64,000 bases of DNA from Methylocystaceae bacterium (lineage in GTDB: Bacteria; Pseudomonadota; Alphaproteobacteria; Rhizobiales; Beijerinckiaceae), in contig WSXZ01000008.1 in the NCBI GenBank assembly GCA_009773555.1, forward strand, positions 21,568-85,567, read 5' to 3'. Positions 44,586-54,011 of this stretch are shown here, piece after piece (within the stretch, counting starts at the first letter, position 1; the number at the start of each line of letters is the position of its first letter). The notes beneath the pieces are model-generated. The model had not been told where the DNA came from, did not search any database, and worked only from the letters and a program-made list of their open reading frames with translations. The position numbers were made by a program, and so were the translations under genes.

Positions 44586-44966
44586 TCACGCGCCGAAAAA
44601 GATCACGCGCAGATAATTGGTGTAGTCGCCTTCCCACGCCATCATCGCCATGAGAACCAGCACGGCCAGCGGCGGCAGCAGAATGGCGACGACCAGCGCC
44701 AGCCGCTCCCACGCCATGTGCATGAAGACGGCGACGATGAGCCCGGCCTTCAGCAGCATGAACACGACGATCAGGAACCAGCGCAAATAGCCCTGAAAGT
44801 CGAAATAATCGACGAGATAGGAGCAGGCGCTCAGAAAGAAGAGCAGCCCCCACACCAGAAGATAGAGCTTGATCGGATGCTGCTGGCCATGCGCCTGCGC
44901 AGCAGGCTGCGCCGCTTGCGCGACAGGCGCATGGCTGTGCGTCGTATTTTCCGTCGTCGCCGTCAT
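44586..44966 (-). CDS. Cytochrome c oxidase subunit IV family (CyoD/COX4-like)
   Basis: A 126-residue inner-membrane protein with three helices after a soluble N-terminus rich in His, Ala and Gln. The motif FMLLKAGLIVAVFMHMAWE in helix 2-3 is typical of the COX4-pro family that accompanies subunit III. A GGGGGAA-like site precedes the ATG at 44966. It begins just after the subunit III stop (21 bases). Small stabilising subunit; no redox centre. Confidence 0.85.
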   Translation of the reverse strand: MTATTENTTHSHAPVAQAAQPAAQAHGQQHPIKLYLLVWGLLFFLSACSYLVDYFDFQGYLRWFLIVVFMLLKAGLIVAVFMHMAWERLALVVAILLPPLAVLVLMAMMAWEGDYTNYLRVIFFGA

Positions 44967-44986
44967 CAGTTCCCCCGTCGGAGACG

Positions 44987-45715
44987 TCACCACAGATAGA
45001 AGAATGCGAAGATGAAGACCCATACAAGATCCACGAAGTGCCAATATAGGCCCATGATCTCGACGATCTCGTATCGGCCCCTGCGACTCGTGAAGAAACC
45101 GCGCCGTCCCACGTCATAATCGCCGCGCCAGACGGCGCGCGCGACGATGAGCAGGAAAATCACGCCGATCGACACGTGGAAGCCGTGAAAACCGGTGATC
45201 ATGAAGAAGCTCGAGCCGAACTGCGCGGCGCCGAAGGGATTGCCCCACGGCCGAACGCCTTCGTGAATGAGCTTGGTCCATTCGAAGGCCTGCATGCCGA
45301 CGAAGGCGGCGCCAAAGAACGCCGTCACCAGCATCAAGATCGCGGCCTTCCGGCGCTCGCGCGCATAGGCGAAGTTGACCGCCATCGCCATGGTGCCCGA
45401 ACTCGTGATGAGATCGAACGTCATGATGGCGATGAGGATGAGCGGGATTTTCTTGCCGCCGATCTCGAGAGCGAAGATTTCGCTCGGGTGCGGCCATTCC
45501 ACCGTCGTGGACATGCGCACCGTCATGTAGGAAATCAGAAAGCAGCTGAAGACGAAGGTGTCGCTGACGAGGAAAATCCACATCATCGCCTTGCCCCAGG
45601 ACGCGCTTTTAAAAGAGCGCTGATCCGAGGACCAGTCAGCGACCATGCCGTGCAGGCTGCTCCGCAGATTGAGCTCGGTCGTTACATGTTCAGTCGTGAC
45701 AGGCTCCGCCGTCAT
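44987..45715 (-). CDS. Cytochrome c oxidase subunit III
   Basis: A 242-residue subunit III of a heme-copper oxidase. The visible pattern includes WGKAMMWIFLVSDTFVFSCF in the first helices, FGSSFFMITGFHGFHVSIGV with the conserved His, and the C-terminal EIMGLYWHFVDLVWVFIF. Seven helices are expected. It helps keep the oxidase stable and binds lipid. The second subunit-III-like gene upstream is separated by 12 bases. Confidence 0.93.
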   Translation of the reverse strand: MTAEPVTTEHVTTELNLRSSLHGMVADWSSDQRSFKSASWGKAMMWIFLVSDTFVFSCFLISYMTVRMSTTVEWPHPSEIFALEIGGKKIPLILIAIMTFDLITSSGTMAMAVNFAYARERRKAAILMLVTAFFGAAFVGMQAFEWTKLIHEGVRPWGNPFGAAQFGSSFFMITGFHGFHVSIGVIFLLIVARAVWRGDYDVGRRGFFTSRRGRYEIVEIMGLYWHFVDLVWVFIFAFFYLW

Positions 45716-45727
45716 AGCGCGTTCCCT

Positions 45728-46441
45728 TTACGAAAGCAGACGCCGGCAGATGGCGCCGAAACCATCGGCCCAACCGATCAGCATGGCGAACATCAGCAAC
45801 CAGACGAACAGCAGAAAATGCCAGTAGATGGCGCAGAGTTCGACGCGCGTCGTCAGCGCCTTGGTGACTCGCTCGGCGCCGCGCACCTTGTCGGTCGTTC
45901 GCGCAAGCGCCACCAGACCGCCAATGAGATGCAGCGCATGCACGCCCGTCAGCAGATAGAAGAAGGCGTTCGCGGCGTTGCTCGAAGCGAAGAACCGAAG
46001 CTCGAGAAGTTCGCGCCACGCCCAGATCTGGCCGATCAGGAAAAGAGCCGCCGTTACGGCTCCGACAAGCAGCGCCGTCTTGACCCGCTCGGCGTCGGCG
46101 CGCCGGGCGGCGAAGACCGCGATCTGCAGGGCGGCGCTGCTGGCCGCGAGAAGGAAAGTGTTGACCCAGAGCACGCCGGGGATCGGCGGCATCTGCCAGT
46201 CGGGCGCGTCGCCGCGCATGAAAAAGGCGGCGGCGAGCAGAGAGAACAGACAACCGGCGACGGCGAGAAAGACCGCGAGCCCCACTCTCCCGGCCGTCGG
46301 CGGCTCGGCGGCGCGGCCGGCGCGACGATAATGCGCAACCTCGCCTTCCTCGAGCCAGGGCGACTCCAGCACCCCCTGGCGCACCAACCACATGACCGCA
46401 ACAGTGGCGATAAAGACGAAGAAGAGCCCCATGACGCTCAT
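45728..46441 (-). CDS. Second subunit III-like protein of the oxidase
   Basis: A 237-residue protein with six or seven helices and the subunit III fold: FFYLLTGVHALHLIGG near residue 160 and VELCAIYWHFLLFVWLLMFAML at the end. It lacks the clear first helices of the neighbouring subunit III and is more divergent. Two subunit-III-like genes in tandem occur in some alphaproteobacterial oxidase operons. Its start overlaps the subunit I stop (ATGA), so both are made together. Role beyond structure is unknown. Confidence 0.85.
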   Translation of the reverse strand: MSVMGLFFVFIATVAVMWLVRQGVLESPWLEEGEVAHYRRAGRAAEPPTAGRVGLAVFLAVAGCLFSLLAAAFFMRGDAPDWQMPPIPGVLWVNTFLLAASSAALQIAVFAARRADAERVKTALLVGAVTAALFLIGQIWAWRELLELRFFASSNAANAFFYLLTGVHALHLIGGLVALARTTDKVRGAERVTKALTTRVELCAIYWHFLLFVWLLMFAMLIGWADGFGAICRRLLS

Positions 46442-48204
46442 GGCGAATGCTCTCCTCTCATCGGCGGCGCGTTCTGCGGCAGATAGTCCTCCGGCGCGCC
46501 GGGCACGCTATAGGCGTAAGGCCAGCGATAAACTACCGGAAGCTGCTGACCCCAATTGCCGTGTCCCGGCGGCGTTTCGGGAGTCTGCCATTCGAGCGAA
46601 GCGGCGCGCCACGGATTGCCGCCGGCCGGCGCGCCATATTTCAGGCTCTTGAACAGATTGTAGAAGAAGATCGATTGCGCGAAACCGACCGCCAACGCGA
46701 TGACCGTGATCACAATGTTGAGCGTGGCGGCCGACGCGGGAACGAAGGCGGTTTCGCCCATCTCGTAGAAGCGCCGCGGCATCCCAAGCACGCCGAGATA
46801 GTGCATCGGGAAGAAGATCGCATAGGCGCCAAGGAAGGTGATCCAGAAGTGAATCTTGCCGAGCCGCTCGTCCATCATGCGGCCGGTGATCTTCGGATAC
46901 CAATGATAGATGGCGCCAAAGATGACGAGCACCGGCGCGATGCCCATCACCATGTGGAAATGGGCGACGACGAACAGCGTCGCCGACAACGGCACGTCGA
47001 CGATGACATTGCCGAGGTAAAGTCCGGTGATGCCGCCGTTGACGAAGGTCACGAGGAATCCCAGCGCGAACAGCATCGGCGTCGTGAAGTGGATGTCGGC
47101 GTGCCAGAGGGTCAGCACCCAATTATACACCTTCAACGCCGTGGGCACCGCGATCGCGAGCGTCGTCACCGCGAAGAAGAACCCGAACCACGGGTCCATG
47201 CCGCTGATATACATGTGGTGGCCCCAGACCACCATGCTGAGCACGCCGATGGCGATGATGGCCCAGACCATCATTTTGTAGCCGAAGATGTTCTTGCGCG
47301 CATGCACGCTGATCAGATCGGAAACGATGCCGAAGGCCGGCAGCGCGACGATATAGACCTCCGGATGACCAAAGAACCAGAACAGGTGCTGGAACAGGAT
47401 CGGGCTGCCGCCGACATAGTCCTTGCGCTCGCCGAGTTCGACGAGCGACGGCATGAAGAAGCTCGTGCCGAGCGTGCGGTCGAGGAGCAGCATGAGGCAG
47501 GCGACGAAGAGGCCGGGGAAGGCGAGAAGCGCCATGACGGCGGCGGCGAAAATCCCCCAAACCGTCAGCGGCATGCGCATCAGCGTCATGCCGCGGGTGC
47601 GCGCCTGCAGCACCGTCACAACGTAATTCAATCCGCCCATCGTGAAGCCGACGATGAAGAGGATCAACGAGACGAGCATCAGGATGATGCCGTATTCGTG
47701 GCCCGGCGTGCCCGTCAGGATCGATTGCGGCGGATAAAGGGTCCAGCCTGCGCCGGTCGGCCCGCCAGGGAAGAAATAGCTCGAGACGAGAACCAGGGTC
47801 GCGATCAGATAGACCCAGTAGCTGAGCATGTTGACGTAAGGGAACACCATGTCCCTCGCGCCGACCATCAGCGGAATGAGATAGTTGCCGAAGCCGCCGA
47901 GAAAGATGGCGGTGAGCATATACACGACCATGATCATGCCATGCATGGTCACGGACTGGTAATAGACGTTGGCGTCAATGAAAGGGATCGCCCCCGGAAA
48001 GGCGAGCTGCAGGCGAATCACCCATGACAGCACCAGCGCCAAAATGCCGACGGTGATGGCCGTGCCGGCGTATTGAATGGCGATGACCTTGGCGTCCTGG
48101 CTGAACACATATTTCGTGATCCAGCTGTGCGCGTGATAGAGGTCGACGTCCGGCACCTCCGCCGGCGGCGGCGCGACGTTCTGGGGTACGCTGGCGTCGG
48201 TCAT
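46438..48204 (-). CDS. ctaD: Cytochrome c oxidase subunit I (A1-type)
   Basis: A 588-residue catalytic subunit containing the low-spin heme and heme-copper center. Twelve helices are predicted. The helix VI motif FGHPEVYIVALPAFG contains the glutamate of A1-type oxidases next to the copper ligand; the HHMYISG motif gives two copper ligands; VVAHFHMVMG gives the two heme ligands; and the lysine of the K channel is in GYKMMVWAIIAIG. N-terminal SMTMHGMIMVV is the first heme ligand region (here SVTMHGMIMVV). It reduces oxygen and pumps protons. It follows subunit II on the operon, about 115 bases away. Confidence 0.95.
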   Translation of the reverse strand: MTDASVPQNVAPPPAEVPDVDLYHAHSWITKYVFSQDAKVIAIQYAGTAITVGILALVLSWVIRLQLAFPGAIPFIDANVYYQSVTMHGMIMVVYMLTAIFLGGFGNYLIPLMVGARDMVFPYVNMLSYWVYLIATLVLVSSYFFPGGPTGAGWTLYPPQSILTGTPGHEYGIILMLVSLILFIVGFTMGGLNYVVTVLQARTRGMTLMRMPLTVWGIFAAAVMALLAFPGLFVACLMLLLDRTLGTSFFMPSLVELGERKDYVGGSPILFQHLFWFFGHPEVYIVALPAFGIVSDLISVHARKNIFGYKMMVWAIIAIGVLSMVVWGHHMYISGMDPWFGFFFAVTTLAIAVPTALKVYNWVLTLWHADIHFTTPMLFALGFLVTFVNGGITGLYLGNVIVDVPLSATLFVVAHFHMVMGIAPVLVIFGAIYHWYPKITGRMMDERLGKIHFWITFLGAYAIFFPMHYLGVLGMPRRFYEMGETAFVPASAATLNIVITVIALAVGFAQSIFFYNLFKSLKYGAPAGGNPWRAASLEWQTPETPPGHGNWGQQLPVVYRWPYAYSVPGAPEDYLPQNAPPMRGEHSP

Positions 48205-48319
48205 GGAACGATCCTCCCTTCGCCCCTGTCGCGCTTCCGGCGATTGATCGAGCCCCGTCGCGGCGGCGCTCTGTCAGCGGCGATGAATGTCAAAGCGGCG
48301 CGACTCGCATCAGTGAGCG

Positions 48320-49147
48320 TCATTGAGCAGAGGCCCGCTTGTCTCGGCTCGCGTCGCTCTTGCGCGACTGCTCGAACGTCTGCTGCGCCGTGCGCCAGGT
48401 CTCGAAGTCGGCCTCCGACTCTATGACCATCTTGCCGCGCATCTGCGGATGCCCTGTGCCGCAATAGGCGGCGCAGAGTATCTCATATTCGCCGATCTTG
48501 GTCGGCGTGAACCAAAAATATGTGACGACGCCCGGCACGAGGTCCATCTTCGCCCTGATCTCGGGGACATAGAAGTCATGTAGGACGTCGATCGAGCGCA
48601 GCAGGACCTTGACCGGCTTGCCGATCGGCAGGTGCAATTCGCTGCTTGCGATCAGCAGATCATCCTGCCCCTTCGGATCGGCCGGGCTCAAACCCATGGA
48701 ATTGGTGGTGTCGATGTAGCGCACATCGCTCGAGCCGAGCTGGTTGTCGGCCCCCGGCAAGCGGAAACTCCAGCTCCACTGGACGCCCACCGCTTCGATC
48801 ACCATCGCGTCCTTAGGCACGGTGATAAACTGGCCCCAGACGAGCAAGCCGGGCGCGAGGAGAATGATGACGGCGATCGTCGTGACGATGCCTAGCCAGG
48901 CTTCGAGCTTCTGGTTCTCCGGCTCATAGGCGGCGCGCCGGCCCGGCACATGGCGAAAGCGATAGAGGCAATACGCCATGAACAGGATCACGGCGACGAA
49001 TCCGGCCCCCGTGACAAGGAAGGTCAGCCCCATCGTGTCGTCGATGAAGCCCCAGTTCGACGCGATCGGCGTCGCCCGCCAGGGACTCAACACATGAAAC
49101 AGGATCGAACCCACGACGACCAGGACCATAGCGATGGCGATAGACAT
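48320..49147 (-). CDS. ctaC: Cytochrome c oxidase subunit II (CuA type)
   Basis: A 275-residue subunit that accepts electrons from cytochrome c. Two N-terminal helices (~5-25 and ~40-60 plus ~85-108) anchor it. The CuA ligands are His in VLHDFYVP, and Cys, Cys, His and Met in CAAYCGTGHPQM. There is no CxxCH, so no fused cytochrome c; it is not a quinol oxidase because the CuA site is intact. The C-terminal tail is charged. It is first in the operon II-I-III'-III-IV-small. Confidence 0.93.
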   Translation of the reverse strand: MSIAIAMVLVVVGSILFHVLSPWRATPIASNWGFIDDTMGLTFLVTGAGFVAVILFMAYCLYRFRHVPGRRAAYEPENQKLEAWLGIVTTIAVIILLAPGLLVWGQFITVPKDAMVIEAVGVQWSWSFRLPGADNQLGSSDVRYIDTTNSMGLSPADPKGQDDLLIASSELHLPIGKPVKVLLRSIDVLHDFYVPEIRAKMDLVPGVVTYFWFTPTKIGEYEILCAAYCGTGHPQMRGKMVIESEADFETWRTAQQTFEQSRKSDASRDKRASAQ

Positions 49148-49330
49148 GCGTGCTTTGACCTCGCCGATGGTTGTCGATGGAGATGGCCCGACGGCCTATA
49201 TAGACCGGCTAATCGCCGCGCGTCAAAGTGACGCTGCCGTTGTGCGCGACTCGGCGAACCTCCCCGGAAAAGACGAGGGCGGAAGCGCGACGCCGCGCCA
49301 CGCGCAATTCGTGCGCGAGGCCGCGGCCAC

Positions 49331-49364
49331 AAAAAAACCCGCGGGGACAATGTCCCACGCGGGT
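49331..49364 (-). terminator. Rho-independent terminator after the IalB-family gene
   Basis: On the minus strand ACCCGCG-T-GGGAC-ATT-GTCCC-CGCGGGT forms a 12-pair hairpin with one bulge followed directly by a run of T. It lies about 30 bases after the stop of the IalB-like gene, and this direction fits that gene only. It is the clearest terminator in the window. Confidence 0.9.
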
Positions 49365-49389
49365 CTTACTCTCGGGGTTCTTACAGCCC

Positions 49390-50103
49390 TTACTTCTTAG
49401 TAGCGGCCGGCGCGGGCGCCGTGGCTGCGCCCTTCTGGGCCTCGAGCTTCTTGCGCTCGTCTTCGGCTTTCTTCTGCAGCTCTTCCTGCAGCTTCTTTTG
49501 CTGCTCTTCGAGGACCTTCGGGTCGACGGCCGGGCCGTCGAAGGCTTTGCCGAAATTGGCGAGCGGCAGATAGAAGGTGACTTCGCCGTTCGCCTGGTTC
49601 TTCACGACGACCGTCATCTTTTCGGCCTTCTTCATGCCGTCGACGACCGTCTTCTTGACCTTCGCCTCGGCGAAACAGCCATTCGGGAAGCAGATTTCGA
49701 ACGCGCCGCTTTCCGGCGCTCCCTTATCGATCGAAAAGCGGAAGCCGGGTTTCAGCATCAGCCCCGGCGGCAGCAGCAGGCGGATGATCTTCTGATCGTC
49801 GCCCTTGGGATCGTAAATCGCCAGCGCGAGCAGCGGCTGGGGCGCCTCGCCCTCCTTCGCCGACACGCCGAAGTCGCGCGTCGTGTAGCACATTTCCTTT
49901 TTGGTCTGGGGATCAGTGCCGCAAACCTTGGTCCAGTCCGGCTGGACCGCGACGAGCTCGGCGGCAATCGGCCCCTGAGGCTGCTGCTGCTGCTGCTGCG
50001 CTGCGCCGGCCGCCGGCGCCTGCTGAGCCAATGCGCCGCCGCCGACGAACAGCAACGCTCCCGCAAGGGCGATCGCGCAAGAACGCGAGATATGGGTCGA
50101 CAT
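49390..50103 (-). CDS. Invasion-associated locus B (IalB) family protein
   Basis: A 237-residue periplasmic protein with a signal peptide ending ALAQ (~27). The IalB domain (~48-185) has KVCGTDPQTKKEMCYTTRDF and CFPNGCFAEAKV with paired cysteines, likely disulfides. A Q-rich stretch follows the signal, and the C-terminus is a charged coiled coil (~195-225) with KLQEELQKKAEDERKK. AAAGGAA precedes the ATG at 50103. The family is found widely in alphaproteobacteria, mostly of unknown function outside pathogens. It is followed by a strong terminator. Confidence 0.9.
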   Translation of the reverse strand: MSTHISRSCAIALAGALLFVGGGALAQQAPAAGAAQQQQQQPQGPIAAELVAVQPDWTKVCGTDPQTKKEMCYTTRDFGVSAKEGEAPQPLLALAIYDPKGDDQKIIRLLLPPGLMLKPGFRFSIDKGAPESGAFEICFPNGCFAEAKVKKTVVDGMKKAEKMTVVVKNQANGEVTFYLPLANFGKAFDGPAVDPKVLEEQQKKLQEELQKKAEDERKKLEAQKGAATAPAPAATKK

Positions 50104-50414
50104 CGGAAGTTCCTTTCGATTGTCCTGCTGGCCGGCGCTCTCCGGCTCCGGATAGTTTCGAGATCGCGTCATAACGGGAGCCGCCTTCGCGCCACAGCGC
50201 CATGGAACTTGTACCAGCCCGTGTTCCAGCGCGATCGCGAGACGCCGACGAGGCGACGGCACCGCTCTTACATGGTCGCGGCAGTAAATTCCAGCCGGAC
50301 GGAGCGCTCAATGCTTGGCGTGGGCGCTTTTTGCCCACACCTATCGCAAAAAAATGGCCGAAAACTTAAGCGCGACTCGCTTCTTGCGACGGGACGTTGG
50401 ATTATGGTCCGCCG
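50104..50414. other. Divergent intergenic region
   Basis: About 310 bases between the IalB-family gene and the YejA-like gene. They read apart, so two promoters should be here, but I cannot identify convincing -35/-10 boxes or repeats. Confidence 0.4.
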
Positions 50415-52301
50415 ATGAAGATTCGCCCCATTCCTGCAAGACGCCCCGCCAGCCGCGGCGGCGAACAGCGAATGCGGGGGCGCCGCGCGCTCAGCTTCGC
50501 CCTCTCGCTCCTTATCGCCGCGCCCGCCTCGGGCGCCGCCCCGACCCCTCGAGCGGTCGAAGCGCCCTCCCCGACGCATGGGATCGCCATGCACGGCGCG
50601 CCGGCTTTGCCGAGCGATTTCCATCACTTCCCTTACGCCGAGCCGGAAGCGAAGAAGGGCGGCAAACTTCGCGTCGGCCTTGCCGGCACCTTCGACAGCC
50701 TCAACCCGTTCAATCTCAAATCGGGAACCGCGGCGCAGGGGCTTGTCGGGAATGTTTTCCAAGGCCTGATGGCCCGCTCGCAAGACGAGCCCTTCACCCT
50801 CTACGGCCTGATCGCGCGCTCGATTGACGTCGATCGGGCGCGTTCGCAGGTGACTTTCCACCTCGACCCGCGCGCGCGCTTTTCCGACGGCAAGCCGATC
50901 ACCGCCGAAGACGTGCTGTTCTCATTCGATCTCTTAAAGACGAAGGGCCGGCCGCAGCAGCGCATCGCCTATGGGCTGGTCAAATCGATCGACGCGCCCG
51001 ACGCGCATACCGTGCATTACGACCTCTCAGGCGTCGGCGACCGGGAGCTGCCGCTCATTCTCGCGATCATGCCGGTGCTGCCCAAACACGCGACCGACGT
51101 CGAGCGCTTTTCCGAAGCGACGCTCGCCAAGCCCGTCGGCTCCGGCCCCTATGTGATCGCCGACGCGCAAGTCGGCGCGCGCCTGTTGCTGCGCCGCAAT
51201 GAGGACTATTGGGGCGCCGACCTGCCGAGCCAGCGCGGATTCTACAATTTCGACGAGATCGACATTCAATATTTCCGCGACGGCAATTCGCTCTTTGAAG
51301 CCTTCAAGGCCGGCCTTCTCGACTATCGCGACGAAACCAGCACGACGCGATGGGCGAGCGGCTACGACTTCCCGGCGCTCACCGACGGACGCGTGGTGAA
51401 GGAGACGCTGAAAAACGAAAATCCCAAAGGCATGGAGGGGTTCGTCTTCAATACGCGGCGTCCCCTGTTCAAGGACATCCGCCTGCGCGAAGCGCTCGGC
51501 ATGATGTTCGACTTCGAATGGGTCAACGCGAATCTCTACGCCGGCCTCTACACCCGCACGAAGAGCTTCTTCGACGAATCCGAATTGTCCTCCTCTGGCC
51601 GCCCGGCCTCCCCCGGCGAGCGCGCCTTGCTGGCGCCGTTTCCGGACGCGGTGCGCGAAGACATTCTGGAAGGCCGCTGGCGACCGCCGGTCAACGACGG
51701 GTCGGGCCGCGACCGCGAGATGGCCAAGCGCGCGCTCGATCTGCTCGAGAGCGCCGGCTACCGCATCGAAAACGGCGTTTTGCGCAAGGACGGCGAGCCT
51801 GTCGCCTTCGAGATCATGGTCAAGGACCGCAATCAGGAGCGGCTTGCGCTCAACTATGCCGGCTCTCTGCAGCGCATCGGCGTCGACGCCCGCGTGCGTC
51901 TCGTCGACGAGGTGCAATATCAGCGTCGCCGGCAGAAGTTCGATTTCGACATGATGCTCGGCCAATGGATCGCCTCGGCCTCGCCGGGCAATGAGCAGCG
52001 CATGCGGTGGGGGTCTGCAAGCGCGAACCAGGAAGCCTCTTTCAACCTCGCCGGCGCCGCTTCGCCGGCGATCGACGCGCTCATCGCCGCCCTGCTGGCC
52101 GCGACAAGCCACGAAGACTTCGTCACCGCCGTTCGCGCATACGACCGCGTGCTGCTGTCCGGCTTCTACGTCGTGCCGCTGTATCATGCGTCCGACCAAT
52201 GGCTCGCGCATTCGACCGACATTGCGCGCCCGGCGCGATTGCCGCGCTATGCCTCGCCGTTGTTCAGCCCGACGCTCGAAAGCTGGTGGAGACAGCGCTG
52301 A
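50415..52301 (+). CDS. Periplasmic oligopeptide-binding protein (YejA-like)
   Basis: A 628-residue extracellular solute-binding protein of family 5 (SBP_bac_5). A signal region covers ~1-45, with Arg-rich start and hydrophobic stretch. The mature domain begins with HGIAMHGAPALP and FPYAEPEAKKGGKLRVGLAGTFDSLNPF, which is characteristic of YejA of the microcin C/peptide transporter. A family-typical DEIDIQYFRDGNS is at ~260. The yejB, yejE and yejF partners would lie elsewhere because SPFH and NfeD genes follow. An earlier TTG start is possible. It delivers peptides to an ABC permease. Confidence 0.87.
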   Translation: MKIRPIPARRPASRGGEQRMRGRRALSFALSLLIAAPASGAAPTPRAVEAPSPTHGIAMHGAPALPSDFHHFPYAEPEAKKGGKLRVGLAGTFDSLNPFNLKSGTAAQGLVGNVFQGLMARSQDEPFTLYGLIARSIDVDRARSQVTFHLDPRARFSDGKPITAEDVLFSFDLLKTKGRPQQRIAYGLVKSIDAPDAHTVHYDLSGVGDRELPLILAIMPVLPKHATDVERFSEATLAKPVGSGPYVIADAQVGARLLLRRNEDYWGADLPSQRGFYNFDEIDIQYFRDGNSLFEAFKAGLLDYRDETSTTRWASGYDFPALTDGRVVKETLKNENPKGMEGFVFNTRRPLFKDIRLREALGMMFDFEWVNANLYAGLYTRTKSFFDESELSSSGRPASPGERALLAPFPDAVREDILEGRWRPPVNDGSGRDREMAKRALDLLESAGYRIENGVLRKDGEPVAFEIMVKDRNQERLALNYAGSLQRIGVDARVRLVDEVQYQRRRQKFDFDMMLGQWIASASPGNEQRMRWGSASANQEASFNLAGAASPAIDALIAALLAATSHEDFVTAVRAYDRVLLSGFYVVPLYHASDQWLAHSTDIARPARLPRYASPLFSPTLESWWRQR

Positions 52302-52422
52302 GCATCGAGTCAGACATGCGCCGGCGCACGCCTTCGGCGCGTCTGACGCGCTAGACGTCATGGGCGCTGAGGGCGCGCCTTCGCGGGCAGGCTTCCGCCA
52401 TGCGCCATGAAGAGGAGCGCCC

Positions 52423-53460
52423 GTGTCTCAGTCGCTCGATAAGCTTCTCTCAACGCGCCTGTCGCGGAGGGTTCATTCCATGGGTTTCGCACTTTTTGTC
52501 GTCGGCGCCGCCGCCATCGGCCTCTTGATCATCGACCGCTCCTTGCCGATCGGCCTCTTCCAAAATCCGCTGTTCTGGTTCGCCTATGTCGCGCTGCTGG
52601 CGCTGTCGACGATGGTGCGCTTCGTGCGCCAGCAGACCGTGCTCGTCATCGAGCGTCTGGGCCGCTACAACCGATCGCTGACCGCGGGCGTCAATTTCGT
52701 CTGGCCGATCGTCGAGCGGGTGGCCTACACCTTCGATCTGCGCGAACAGGTGATCGACGTGCCGGAGCAGGACGCGATCACCAAGGACAACGCCACCGTC
52801 ACCATCGACGGCGTTCTCTATTATAAGATCGTCAACGCCAAGGACGCCGCCTATGGCGCGCAGGACATCCGCCGCGCGATCATCAATCTGGCGCAGACCT
52901 CAATGCGCTCGGCCATCGGCTCGATGGAGCTCGACAAGACCTTCGAGAACCGGAGCGAGATCAATGAGCGGGTGGTGCGCGCCGTCTCCGACGCCGCCCA
53001 GCTCTGGGGCGCGCATGTCACGCGCTATGAGATCAAGGACATCGCCATGCCCGAATCGCTGCGCCAGTCGATGGAGCGGCAGATGAAGGCCGAGCGCGAC
53101 AAGCGGGCGACGGTGCTCGAATCGGAAGGCGTGAAACAGTCCGAGATCAACCGCGCCGAAGGCGAGAAACAGGCGGCGATCTTGCGCGCCGAAGGCCAGG
53201 CGAAGGCGATCGAACTGGTGCGCACGCAAATCACCCAGGTCGGCGGCGATCAGGCGGTGCAACTCGAAGTCGCCAAAAGCGCCATCGAGCAATATGGCCG
53301 CCTCGCCAAGGCCGGCAATTCGCTGGTGCTGATGGGCGACGGCGCCGACCCCGCCGGCTGGATCGCCAAGGCGATGGCGGTGCTCAAGGCCGTCAACGCT
53401 AGCCCTGCGTCGAATGATTCTCAGCAGCGCCGCGCGCAGCCCTGGCGGGAAGCGGAATAA
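52423..53460 (+). CDS. SPFH/Band 7 (slipin/QmcA-like) membrane protein
   Basis: A 345-residue protein with a membrane-anchored N-terminus (~20-65) and SPFH domain (~70-220): VRQQTVLVIERLGRYNRSLTAG, DVPEQDAITKDNATVTIDGV, and the ATVLESEGVKQSEINRAEGEKQA coiled-coil that builds oligomers. GTG start is preceded by AGGAG. It stands directly before an NfeD-family gene, a pairing common in bacteria. Its likely role is in membrane organisation and protease regulation. Confidence 0.92.
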   Translation: MSQSLDKLLSTRLSRRVHSMGFALFVVGAAAIGLLIIDRSLPIGLFQNPLFWFAYVALLALSTMVRFVRQQTVLVIERLGRYNRSLTAGVNFVWPIVERVAYTFDLREQVIDVPEQDAITKDNATVTIDGVLYYKIVNAKDAAYGAQDIRRAIINLAQTSMRSAIGSMELDKTFENRSEINERVVRAVSDAAQLWGAHVTRYEIKDIAMPESLRQSMERQMKAERDKRATVLESEGVKQSEINRAEGEKQAAILRAEGQAKAIELVRTQITQVGGDQAVQLEVAKSAIEQYGRLAKAGNSLVLMGDGADPAGWIAKAMAVLKAVNASPASNDSQQRRAQPWREAE

Positions 53461-53462
53461 AG

Positions 53463-53927
53463 ATGGAGACCGCCTTTCTCTACGATCCCGCCAATGCGAG
53501 CCTGGTCGCCGGCCTGATCCTGCTCGGGCTCGACATTGTCGTGATCGGCCTGTCGCCGGTGATGTTCGTGGCGGTCGGCGCGCTACTGACCAGCGCGGTT
53601 CTCTATGCGACCGGCTGGCGGCCGTCGCTCGTCGAAACCGCGGCGATCGTCGCCGGCGCTGGCCTCTTGATCGCCATCCTCGGCAGAAAGCCGCTGCAGC
53701 GGTTTCAAAACGCCGACATCGAAGAAGATAAGAGCAGCGATCTGATCGGGCGCGAATTGACGACGACGCATGAGGTGACGAAAACCCGCGGAATTGTCTT
53801 CTGGTCCGGCGTCGAATGGCAGGCGCGGCTTGCGCAAGATTCGCCGGTCGAAAGCCTTGCGCCTGGCGCCAGGGCGCAAATCGTTGCGGTAGAGAATCTG
53901 GCGCTGGTGCTGGCGCCGCTGTCCTGA
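53463..53927 (+). CDS. NfeD family protein
   Basis: A 154-residue membrane protein with two to three helices (~15-75) and a C-terminal OB-like domain (~95-154) with VEWQARLAQDSPVESLAPG and the end motif GARAQIVAVENLALVLAPL. This short form lacks the serine protease domain of long NfeD (ClpP-like). It starts two bases after the SPFH stop and presumably acts with it. Confidence 0.92.
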   Translation: METAFLYDPANASLVAGLILLGLDIVVIGLSPVMFVAVGALLTSAVLYATGWRPSLVETAAIVAGAGLLIAILGRKPLQRFQNADIEEDKSSDLIGRELTTTHEVTKTRGIVFWSGVEWQARLAQDSPVESLAPGARAQIVAVENLALVLAPLS

Positions 53928-53983
53928 AGTTCGCCAAAACGGGCTTGGACTGCCGCGAAATCCCGTGCGATTCAGGTTGATAT

Positions 53984-54007
53984 TATAGTTCAGTGCGCTA
54001 TAGTTCA
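53984..54007. promoter_or_regulatory. Direct repeats upstream of the toxin-antitoxin genes
   Basis: Two copies of TATAGTTCA are spaced 15 bases apart (start to start). They lie just before the HigB-like toxin gene, where toxin-antitoxin operons usually bind their own antitoxin. The HTH antitoxin encoded downstream is the obvious candidate. They could overlap the promoter. Confidence 0.5.
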
Positions 54008-54011
54008 TAGC

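Noticed and set aside
46447..48027. A 526-codon open frame on the plus strand opposite cytochrome oxidase subunit I
   Set aside because: Antisense shadow of ctaD; no recognisable family and biased composition.
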